From Flavobacteriales bacterium UBA4660 (GTDB lineage: Bacteria > Bacteroidota > Bacteroidia > Flavobacteriales_D > Sanyastnellaceae): a DNA stretch of 11,471 nucleotides. Each line of letters starts with the position of its first letter. The first letter of the stretch is position 1. A model generated the notes under the pieces. The model was given only the letters and a program-made list of their open reading frames with translations. It searched no databases and was not told where the DNA came from. The stretch lies in contig DHLU01000010.1 in assembly GCA_002405435.1 (NCBI GenBank), positions 1-11,471 of the forward strand, read 5' to 3'. Positions 1 to 6,178 of the stretch are shown here, one piece after another. Made by a program: the position numbers and the translations under genes.

Positions 1-11
1 TGGTCTTCACC

Positions 12-890
12 TTAGCCATTTGCAGGCGCAATATTGCTCCGTTGGTTTGCAAACCAATGCTCAGGAGCCACAACCTCTTTGCCGGGCGCATCATTCAGCC
101 AGGCTCCCCACCAGCTGAAGCTGCTGTTGGCAATGATATGGTGGTTACACTGGCTCATGAGCCATAGTTCCCAATGGGCTTCGCTTGTTTCGCCGGGCTG
201 CACAAAGGACACCGGACCGGGTAAGACTATGTTTTTTTTTGACCATTACATATCATCTGAAAAAAGGAAGTAGTGTGCGACACCGGTGCGTTGCCGCAGC
301 AAGGATGCAGCCCTCGCATAGTAATCCGGTCCGCAGGTACCGTGGAAAGCCGCTGCATGCGGATTGGTCACATAGTCTCCGCGCCTTACGTGCACACTGA
401 TGCAAGGCTGCGTTTTTATCGCGTCGCGCAGCGCCTCAACGGTTGCGGGCATCGGGTGAGCAGGCACAAAATCAGATTGACAGAGCTGTGGCCTTATGGA
501 CTGGAAATAACGCTCATCCTGCCAGTATCCCTGCATATACACCGGCTTGCCTCCCCCGGGCCATGGCCGTCCCGGCGCCCAGTGGCGGTCGTCGATAAAC
601 CGCACAGGCAATGCGGAGGGCCAAATTTTTTTCAAGACCTTCGAAGCTATGCGCTGCTCCCGAGCCTTAAGGGTCGCCAGCAACGACGGCGGAACAGGTT
701 GTGCCCTGATTTGAAATACGTTTAAGGCAAAGTCGCGCGCGGTATGCACCATACCAGGGGCGCGGTATTCAAGCAACGAGGTATCAAGAAACAGCGGCAC
801 CCCGAGACTGTCCGCTACACTGCGACCTGCAGCGTATTCAAACATCTGGTTGCCGAGGCCTCCGGCAAGCCGTATTACCACATAACTCAT
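12..890 (-). pseudogene. GT11 family alpha-1,2-fucosyltransferase-like gene interrupted by an in-frame TAA
   Basis: The reading frame runs from ATG at 890 to TAA at 12-14 (292 codons, normal length for glycosyltransferase family 11) and is broken only by a TAA at 246-248 (codon 215). Before the stop are the N-terminal GGLGNQMFEYAAG motif (residues 10-22), YMQGYWQDERYF (118-129), the donor-binding HVRRGD motif (167-172) and FSDDM (210-214). After it, in the same frame, come W216 and the family's C-terminal motif NHHIIANSSFSWWGAWL (249-265). Family members usually have an acidic residue between FSDD-x and W, so GAA to TAA would explain the stop with one base change. The enzyme would transfer fucose from GDP-fucose to a glycan in the cytoplasm. 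The ATG overlaps the methyltransferase stop (ATGA), making this the last gene of the export operon in the window. Linkage and acceptor are inferred from family. Either the gene is recently inactivated or this is a sequencing error. Confidence 0.83.
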
Positions 891-1624
891 GGCTTTCTCT
901 TTAGCGCAATGATACCGACATAGGGCGACACGGCCGACCAACCTTCGGGCAGCATCCTGAGCAACGGTGTCAGCATGCGCAGGGTGCGCAACAAAGCGCG
1001 CTGCCAAAAGCCATGTCTGCCGTGGTCGTGCCAGAAAACAAATTTGCCGAAGTAGCCCTGCCAGCCAATGTCAAACCCCGCATCAGAAAGTACGCGTGCC
1101 CAGCGATCGGGACGCATGGCTTCAAGGTTATGGCGACGCAGGTTTTCCGCATCGAGGCGACGGTGCAGGAAACGCTGGAGCGTGCCGCGGAAATTGGGCA
1201 CCTCCACCACGATAGTCCCGCCGGGCTCTACGAGCTCAGCATGTTTACGCAACACAGTCTCCCAGTCAGTAAAGTGTTCTATAAATCCAAAAGAACAGAC
1301 CAGCGCGAAGGGTGTCTCGGATTTAAAATCAAGAAAGTTCAACTGCTGAAACGTTCCGGTACTGTATTTTTTTTCAAACGCCTCTTTCATACCCAAGACC
1401 GCCGGCGTGAGGTCAATGCCGTTGAGTGTATACCCAAGTTCGCCGAGCACGGCAAGGTACCTGCCCGGATAGCAACCTATTTCCAGACACGACTTTCCCG
1501 CACCCGGTGTCACATATCGTTTAATCCAGGCGCTCAGGGCATCGGAGGGCGGTTGGAGAGAAGGAGGTACTCCCCGGTAGCTGTTGTCCCAGTATGACTG
1601 TTCGACAAGGGTTACGCGTTTCAT
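887..1624 (-). CDS. Class I SAM-dependent methyltransferase of a polysaccharide cluster
   Basis: The product is 245 residues, predicted cytosolic. It has a Rossmann-type methyltransferase core: motif I LEIGCYPGRY (residues 47-56), the acidic ribose-binding end of strand 2 in GIDLTP (69-74), SFGFIEHF (111-118) in the motif IV region, and EPGGTIVVEVPN (133-144). This fits the Methyltransf_11/23 type often found in O-antigen and capsule clusters. The substrate cannot be read from sequence; a sugar or glycan end is the likely target because the genes on both sides are Wzt-like and GT11-like. I chose ATG at 1624 (protein starts MKRVTLVEQ) because it overlaps the ATPase stop as ATGA and has GGAG 9 bases upstream. 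An in-frame ATG at 1642 would add six residues (MPEHHH) and is possible. The 3' end overlaps the GT11 start by 4 bases. No lesions are seen. Confidence 0.85.
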   Translation of the reverse strand: MKRVTLVEQSYWDNSYRGVPPSLQPPSDALSAWIKRYVTPGAGKSCLEIGCYPGRYLAVLGELGYTLNGIDLTPAVLGMKEAFEKKYSTGTFQQLNFLDFKSETPFALVCSFGFIEHFTDWETVLRKHAELVEPGGTIVVEVPNFRGTLQRFLHRRLDAENLRRHNLEAMRPDRWARVLSDAGFDIGWQGYFGKFVFWHDHGRHGFWQRALLRTLRMLTPLLRMLPEGWSAVSPYVGIIALKRKP

Positions 1625-2805
1625 GTGGTGATGCTCCGGCATGAGGCCGGCGGCACAAGCAATACATCCGGAACTTTATTGTGGGTGATGCCCTTGTTGC
1701 CCGGACTGAGCAACAGCGCATTTTCAACCACCAGGTCGTAGGGCAGGTGCGCACGGGGACGGATACCGAAATCGAGTCTGAGATCGCGGTCAATGAGTCC
1801 GGTATTACGCACACGAAACACGATACCGTTCGCATTCGGGTCTTCAGAAGAAAAACCCTCCAGGGTGTGGCTTTGAAGGGCAAATAGTTTTTCTCCCTCC
1901 AGCGTATAGCAAGCGATATCCGCATGCCAACCCGGGGCATATCTTCCGCGTGTCCAGGCAATTTCTACTTCAATATCAGAACCGCTAATCCATTCTCCCG
2001 TGGCATCGAGCGGCCGCGCGTTGAAAACAAAACCGGCATTTTCCGAACGGTTACCCAATCCAAAATAGAGGGGCAACACCTTTTCAGTGGCGTCGTCGGC
2101 CTTTACCCTTCCCTTTTCGAGGTAGAGACACCGGTTGCAGAAATTGCGGATAGCCCCCATGTTGTGACTGACAAACAATATTGTGCGGCCATCGCCGGTA
2201 CTGATGTCTTTCATTTTGCCAAGGCACTTTTTTTGAAATTCGGCATCGCCCACAGCCAGCACTTCATCGACGATGAGAATTTCGGGTTCGAGGTGGGCAG
2301 CCACGGCGAATGCGAGTCTCACATACATCCCGCTGCTAAAGCGTTTCACAGGAGTGTCGAGAAATTTGTCTACTTCGGCGAACGAGACGATTTCGTCAAA
2401 TTTTTTCCTGATTTCCCAGCGAGACATTCCAAGGATGGCTCCATTGAGGTAGATATTTTCCTCTCCGGTAAGTTCAGGGTGAAATCCGGTACCCACTTCG
2501 AGCAGGCTCGCCACACGACCCTCAATTTCTATTCGGCCGGCCGATGGAGATACGATGCGTGAAAGTACCTTAAGCAGGGTAGACTTACCGGCCCCGTTTT
2601 CCCCAATGATACCCACCCGCTCTCCCTGCTGCACGGTAAAACTCACATCGTCGAGCGCCATGAAGGATTCTGAGCGGGTACCTGCACCCGAGGAAGAAAA
2701 CATGGTTTTTACCTTGCTGGCCAGGACATCGCGCAGGGCGATGTAATTGCTCCTGGTTTTCTGACGCAGGATATACTCTTTCGATATGTGTTCAGCGCGA
2801 ATCAA
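1621..2805 (-). CDS. wzt: ABC transporter ATPase for polysaccharide export, Wzt-like with C-terminal glycan-binding-type domain
   Basis: The product is 394 residues and would power export of a lipid-linked glycan across the inner membrane with the permease encoded just upstream. Numbered from the chosen start: Walker A GENGAGKST (68-76), signature region RFSSGMYVRL (155-164), Walker B ILIVDEVLAVGD (176-187), and the H-loop histidine in VSHNM (214). About 140 further residues (256-394) form an extra domain in the place where Wzt-type ATPases carry a domain that recognises the modified glycan end. Start choice matters: the open frame extends upstream to 2937 inside the permease gene, but family alignment begins near IRAEHISKEY. 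The codon there is TTG at 2803-2805, overlapping the permease TGA by 4 bases (TTGA), so a coupled TTG start is most likely. Whether the C-terminal domain binds the O-antigen end here is inference. Confidence 0.88.
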   Translation of the reverse strand: MIRAEHISKEYILRQKTRSNYIALRDVLASKVKTMFSSSGAGTRSESFMALDDVSFTVQQGERVGIIGENGAGKSTLLKVLSRIVSPSAGRIEIEGRVASLLEVGTGFHPELTGEENIYLNGAILGMSRWEIRKKFDEIVSFAEVDKFLDTPVKRFSSGMYVRLAFAVAAHLEPEILIVDEVLAVGDAEFQKKCLGKMKDISTGDGRTILFVSHNMGAIRNFCNRCLYLEKGRVKADDATEKVLPLYFGLGNRSENAGFVFNARPLDATGEWISGSDIEVEIAWTRGRYAPGWHADIACYTLEGEKLFALQSHTLEGFSSEDPNANGIVFRVRNTGLIDRDLRLDFGIRPRAHLPYDLVVENALLLSPGNKGITHNKVPDVLLVPPASCRSITT

Positions 2806-3635
2806 ATGAAGTCGGCAAATGAGCGCTCCGTTTTTCTGAAATACCAAAATCCTCCCAGCAACATAACGGAAGACACTGCGCAGGAAACGATAAATGGCTG
2901 GAGCTGAAACTGGAAATCCTGTCCGGCCACGCACCACCTGAATCCATCAATGACACCTACCATGGGGTTGCAGGCATAGAGGTATTTGCACCAGGCAGGT
3001 ATGCTTTCATGCGCGTAGATGAGGTCGCTGCTGAAGGCCACCGGAGATACATAGAGTCCGAACTGAACGATGAACGGAACGATGTATCTGAAATCGCGGT
3101 ATTTGACATTGAGGGCCGCCAGCCAGAGTCCGGCTCCGAATGCGGCCATGGCGGCCAGTCCCAGAAAAAGAGGAAAGAGCAGCATTTTCCATTGCGGGGG
3201 ATGTCCGACAGCGATCATGACCACCACCAGCAAGGAAAGCGAAATAAAGAAATCGATGAGGCAAACAAGCAAGGTGCTGGCGGGTATCAGGATGCGCGGA
3301 AAGTAGACCTTGGTGAGCAGGTTGGCGTTGGCGATGAGCGAGTTGGAGGCGTCGCCGAAGGCACTTGCGAAGAACTGCCAGGGAAGGGTGGCAGCGGTGA
3401 CGAGTACGATTCGTGGTGCGCCTTCTGCCGGCACGCCGAGTATCCATCCCAGAAACCAAAACACGGCGATGGTGAGGGCGGGGCGCACCACGGCCCAGGC
3501 CACTCCGATAACAGTCTGTTTGTAACGCACCACCACATCGCGCCAGGCGAGGTAAAAGAACAGTCCCCGGTAACTGCGCAGGTCCTTCCAGTAGTTGGAT
3601 TCAATATTGGAGGGTGTAATTACGACGCGCTTCAT
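2802..3635 (-). CDS. wzm: ABC-2 type polysaccharide export permease, Wzm-like
   Basis: The product is a 277-residue integral membrane protein, the usual size for Wzm/TagG-type permeases. Hydrophobic segments lie at about residues 43-68, 76-95, 115-143, 151-176, 184-201 and 247-266, giving six helices. Family-typical stretches are WRDVVVRYKQTVIGVAW (31-47), NLLTKVYFPRILIPAS (105-120) and NVKYRDFRYIVPFIVQFG (176-193). It would form the inner-membrane channel that flips an undecaprenyl-linked glycan, driven by the ATPase encoded next, whose TTG start overlaps this stop codon. The ATG at 3633-3635 gives the expected N terminus with an amphipathic stretch before the first helix. It is the first gene of the minus-strand operon. 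Permease plus ATPase plus methyltransferase is the classic layout of ABC-dependent O-antigen export; teichoic-acid-like or capsule substrates cannot be excluded. Confidence 0.9.
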   Translation of the reverse strand: MKRVVITPSNIESNYWKDLRSYRGLFFYLAWRDVVVRYKQTVIGVAWAVVRPALTIAVFWFLGWILGVPAEGAPRIVLVTAATLPWQFFASAFGDASNSLIANANLLTKVYFPRILIPASTLLVCLIDFFISLSLLVVVMIAVGHPPQWKMLLFPLFLGLAAMAAFGAGLWLAALNVKYRDFRYIVPFIVQFGLYVSPVAFSSDLIYAHESIPAWCKYLYACNPMVGVIDGFRWCVAGQDFQFQLQPFIVSCAVSSVMLLGGFWYFRKTERSFADFI

Positions 3636-3645
3636 GAACTCAGCG

Positions 3646-3653
3646 CAAATCTA
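3646..3653 (-). promoter_or_regulatory. Possible -7 box (TAGATTTG) before the export operon
   Basis: On the minus strand TAGATTTG matches the Bacteroidetes -7 consensus TAnnTTTG and ends 10 bases before the permease ATG. No convincing -33 TTG element lies at the right distance upstream, and the leader would be only a few bases, so this is a weak call. The operon must have a promoter in the 249-base gap before the GxxExxY pseudogene or further upstream. Confidence 0.28.
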
Positions 3654-3693
3654 TTAAATTTCAATACAGCGAGCCGTTATTGTTCAGTAGCCG

Positions 3694-3755
3694 AGAAACC
3701 GCGAATAAATATTCTGAACCGGAAGCGCTGCCGCTGCGGGTGGCTGTGAAGGTCA
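3694..3755 (+). repeat. Weak block-wise similarity to 4696-4773
   Basis: Four blocks occur in the same order here and at 4696-4773: AGAAACC (3694; 4696), AAATATT (3707; 4714), GCCG[CG]TGCGGGT (3730; 4754) and GAAGGTCA (3748; 4766). Spacing between blocks differs by several bases up to 17. This may be a degenerate dispersed intergenic repeat or coincidence. Confidence 0.25.
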
Positions 3756-3884
3756 ATCGACTTGCAATAGCTATGTCTTATGACGAGAGAACATGCAAGG
3801 AACATTGCACCAAATTCCTATTTAAACAAAGGCAGGCCTTGCACCTTTCGGTTTAAAATAATCCGATCAATGGGTGATGTGCGC

Positions 3885-4264
3885 ATGAATCTGAAAGAAG
3901 AGCGTTATTTGATCATCGGAATTTGTCTTGAAGTACACCACGCGCTAGGTCCGGGATTCCCGGAGATTGAGTGCAAAGAAGTGTTGGAAATTGAATTCCG
4001 CAAGGCCGGGATCTCATTCGAATGAGAAAAATATATATTGTAAACTATAAAGGATATACACTACGTCACAAATTCTTTGCTGATTTTGTTGTACCGGACA
4101 AGATCACACTGGAAATAAACAGTGCTTCCGGCATCCCAGCCTTGTTCTTTGCTCAAGTCTTGAATTATTTGAAGGTATCGCAAAAGGACCTGGGTTTAAT
4201 GGTGACTTTCCGAGAAAATAAATTACGCAGCAGACAGGTCGTGCTAACTAACCACGCACCCTAA
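3885..4264 (+). pseudogene. GxxExxY family protein (PD-(D/E)XK nuclease-like), frameshifted
   Basis: Two overlapping frames together encode one GxxExxY-family protein of about 127 residues, the normal length. Frame 1 (ATG at 3885 to TGA 4023-4025) gives MNLKEERYLIIG, then EVHHALGPGFPEIECKEVLE, ending at GISFE. Frame 2 (4022-4264) continues with VNYKGYTLRHKFFADFVV, the beta-strand core, and AQVLNYLKVS. Loss of one base between GAA (4020-4022) and TGAG restores a collinear family alignment. The core position normally occupied by lysine in the E-x-K pair is asparagine here (LEIN, AAC at 4118-4120), while D of ADFVV and E of LEI remain. The name-giving GxxExxY motif is also altered (GFPEIEC: C for Y). 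The family resembles PD-(D/E)XK nucleases but its function is not established. The second half is visibly AT-richer than its neighbours, which may hint at transfer. It stands alone, with its own strand relative to the export operon. Confidence 0.8.
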
Positions 4265-4455
4265 CCACTAACGACTTATGGATGCGCTTACAAGCCTGGA
4301 GCTGCCCCTATGTTGCGGTAAAGGTCCCGGGGCCTGCAGGTGCAGATCTCACACACCATGACAATAGTCAAGAAAACAACGTTTGTATATCACAACAGCG
4401 CATGTTGGGTGCTGCGCAATGCTGCCGTTAGTGATGATTCATTGGCGGTTTCCCG

Positions 4456-4471
4456 GCCTTTGACAAAAGGC
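4456..4471. repeat. Inverted repeat, 6-bp stem with GACA loop
   Basis: GCCTTT and AAAGGC are exact reverse complements around a 4-base loop. An outer pair GGCGG/CCGCC (4444-4448, 4479-4483) could extend the fold. No T run follows, so it is not a standard terminator. Confidence 0.4.
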
Positions 4472-4617
4472 ACTGCAGCCGCCGGACTATCCCCTTAACA
4501 GGGTACGATGGGCGTCTTCGTATACACCGCACACATTGCCGGTGGTATTGCGTAGCCTGGGTCCAACACGAATGCTCTTCCATAGAAATTCCCTTCGCGG
4601 CTCCCCGGCTATCTTTT

Positions 4618-4632
4618 CTGCGTTCTACGCAG
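4618..4632. repeat. Inverted repeat, 6-bp stem with 3-base loop
   Basis: CTGCGT-tct-ACGCAG is a perfect stem. It lies in the gene-free stretch and is followed by TCACTTCGACC rather than a T run, so a terminator role is not supported. Confidence 0.4.
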
Positions 4633-4773
4633 TCACTTCGACCCGCTCAGCGCTGATTCGGGGCAAACCTTTACGGGTATTTCCGGATTCATCCCAGAAA
4701 CCAGCATTCGGAGAAATATTTAATACTTTCGCCCTGCGGCGGGAGTTGTTGGTGCCGGTGCGGGTGAAGGTCA

Positions 4774-4792
4774 TCAGTATGCTATATACTGA
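4774..4792. repeat. Inverted repeat, 7-bp arms, operator-like
   Basis: TCAGTAT-gctat-ATACTGA has perfect 7-base arms and a 5-base spacer, 134 bases before the Bor-like gene. The size fits a dimeric regulator site or a small RNA hairpin. There is no regulator gene in the window to pair with it. Confidence 0.35.
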
Positions 4793-4925
4793 AGAAAACA
4801 ACTGCGCTGTGCGCTGTCAGTCAACCCTCGCGGCTCAAAAAAGCCACGTGGAGTCCAGAAGCCACGCTAAAAAACGGGGCGAAACCGAAAAGCCATACGA
4901 GTAGGGAAATCAATCTTATACTAGA

Positions 4926-5219
4926 ATGAAAAAAACTGTGTTGAATCTGACATGCGTGCTTGCCATTTCATTGATGATGACTTCATGCTACACCCTTACC
5001 TATTCGGTGGGAGAGGGCGCCAAGTCGGGCGTGGAAGTGACCGAAAAAAATCACTACCTGATTTACGGTCTTGCGGCGCTGAAAACTTCTGACCCCACCA
5101 AGATGGCGGGCAATGCCACCGACTACACCGTGACCATACAGCACTCCTTTGTGGACGGATTGCTGAGTGCCATCACTTTTGGCATTTATACACCTACGAC
5201 CACAACCATTCAAAAATAG
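4926..5219 (+). CDS. Bor-family outer-membrane lipoprotein
   Basis: The product is 97 residues. An N-terminal lipoprotein signal MKKTVLNLTCVLAISLMMTS ends at Cys21 (lipobox MTSC), the predicted lipidation site. The mature part matches the lambda Bor family (PF06291-type) layout: NHYLIYGLAALKTSD (residues 42-56) corresponds to the HxFxxG block, and QHSFVDGLLSAITFGIYTP (72-90) to the conserved C-terminal QxFxxxLLxxxTxGIYTP block. In phage lambda, Bor is an outer-membrane lipoprotein linked to serum resistance of lysogens; in free-living Bacteroidetes the role is unknown and serum resistance should not be assumed. The ATG at 4926 is the only sensible start before the signal peptide. A terminator follows closely (5229-5263). 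No phage genes are visible nearby, so this looks like a resident chromosomal copy. Confidence 0.82.
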   Translation: MKKTVLNLTCVLAISLMMTSCYTLTYSVGEGAKSGVEVTEKNHYLIYGLAALKTSDPTKMAGNATDYTVTIQHSFVDGLLSAITFGIYTPTTTTIQK

Positions 5220-5228
5220 TCTTAACGG

Positions 5229-5263
5229 GCCGGGGTCGCGCCGCTGCGTGGCTCCGGCTTTTT
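5229..5263 (+). terminator. Intrinsic terminator after the Bor-like gene
   Basis: GCCGGGG (5229-5235) pairs with CTCCGGC (5252-5258) with one G-T wobble, followed directly by TTTTT (5259-5263). It lies 9 bases after the Bor-like stop codon and only 7 bases before the next ATG (5270). Confidence 0.6.
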
Positions 5264-5269
5264 CCATCT

Positions 5270-5479
5270 ATGAAAACAGCAGCCCTCTTGGCGGGTATCG
5301 TATTGTCACTGGCCGGAATTGTCCAGGGAGGCCGGTATGTTATTGACTACGAAAAACTCGCTCCTTACGGAAAGGGATTTGTGTGGGGTTCTTTATTGTT
5401 ATTGCTGACCGGTATCGGATTGTTGTACTACGCCTGGCGCAAGCACAAGTCGGCCCGACCCCGGCGCAGCATGCATTGA
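5270..5479 (+). CDS. Small two-helix membrane protein of unknown function
   Basis: The product is 69 residues with two hydrophobic helices at about residues 4-20 and 37-56. Between them is a short polar stretch (GGRYVIDYEKLAPYGKG), and the C-terminal tail is basic (WRKHKSARPRRSMH), which suggests a cytoplasmic C terminus and an N-in/C-in hairpin. I do not recognise a named family. The ATG at 5270 follows the terminator T run by 6 bases, leaving no room for a separate promoter and ribosome site. Expression would need readthrough from the Bor-like gene, or a promoter inside the terminator region with an almost leaderless message. It could be a chance ORF, but the hydrophobicity pattern and charged tail argue for a real small protein. 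Confidence 0.55.
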   Translation: MKTAALLAGIVLSLAGIVQGGRYVIDYEKLAPYGKGFVWGSLLLLLTGIGLLYYAWRKHKSARPRRSMH

Positions 5480-6178
5480 ATGCATCCGCAGGGCGCACCG
5501 GTGTACATCGGCTGTACCCAGGCGCCTCCAAAAAACCAGGCAAGGGGCATGGCTTCTGGTTTTCACCATGCATATGGGATTCCTGATCGGGGTTACCACT
5601 GTGGTTTCAACCTTCGCTTGAAGACATGGGGCTTAAGGCCCTGCCATAAATCGCCGACCCATGTTCCCTGAGACCGGCTTGCACCCATACAGCCCTATTT
5701 CCAGCTGCCAGCGCCCGCCCTTAACGGAGTGATATTCGCCATTCCGCCTGGCATGCTCCCGAATGGGACCTTACCGTTACCGGACCCAAGCCGGTTCTGC
5801 CATTTCCGCATGGAAGGGTATTAATCCCAATGGACGCTGGCCGCACCTGCCGCTGTTAGGCCCGAACCACGCGATCTCTTCGCTGGCGAGCAACTTTGAC
5901 CATGCGCTCACAGGGCTCAGCCCCTGATTACCCGTCTGTTTAACGCCGCACAAGATTCTTTCCGCGCACCGCAACCTTACGCGGGCGTTTCCCGTTAAAA
6001 AAGGCCCCGAAATGCAAGAGGACCTCCCGGCACGTCGGGCAAACACAAAATAGCAACAAGTGCGTCAACATCGCTTCAGACACGATAGCCCTGCAGCATG
6101 CCGGTGCAAAGTTGTGTTTTGCTTCTTCACTCAAAACAACGCCCTTCAATATCATTCTCTACACTAATTTCTAACGAC
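5480..6178. other. Long gene-free stretch
   Basis: About 700 bases without a recognisable gene on either strand. Open frames here (for example 5777-6046 minus) are short, cysteine- and arginine-rich and match no family I know. Minor structure: GGGC-ttaag-GCCC at 5629-5641; CAGGGC-tca-GCCC(c)TG at 5911-5926; CCCG-gcacgt-CGGG at 6026-6039. None has a T run. No tRNA cloverleaf, IS ends or direct repeats were seen. The last 80 bases must hold the 5' region of the FGE-like gene; no clear TAnnTTTG box is present there (TAATTTCT near 6166 is a poor match). Confidence 0.4.

Larger units (their letters stand above)
4265..4925 (+). other. Gene-free stretch with several short hairpins
   Basis: No convincing gene is seen on either strand. 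The only long open frame (4536-4904) lacks a recognisable domain and has poor codon character. Structured elements present: GCCTTT-gaca-AAAGGC at 4456-4471, flanked by GGCGG (4444-4448) and CCGCC (4479-4483), which could make a two-tier stem; CTGCGT-tct-ACGCAG at 4618-4632; and TCAGTAT-gctat-ATACTGA at 4774-4792. TACTTTCG at about 4723-4730 is one mismatch from the TAnnTTTG promoter box and could start a transcript with a leader of about 190 bases for the Bor-like gene; this is speculative. The TCACTTCGACCCGCTCAG stretch just after the second hairpin resembles dispersed intergenic sequence I associate with Bacteroidetes, but I cannot verify this here. Confidence 0.45.

Noticed and set aside
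231..248. Frameshift at the T homopolymer in the GT11 gene
   Set aside because: Both halves are in the same frame when the nine T's are counted exactly, so the lesion is the TAA codon and not an indel.
1924..2562. Plus-strand ORF opposite the ABC ATPase
   Set aside because: It is antisense to Walker and signature motifs of a well-supported gene, with no domain of its own.
3009..3749. Plus-strand ORF opposite the permease (246 residues)
   Set aside because: It is highly charged, low-complexity sequence antisense to a clear six-helix permease.
4536..4904. ORF of 122 residues before the Bor-like gene
   Set aside because: It has no recognisable domain, poor codon character and overlaps hairpins; it is more likely intergenic.
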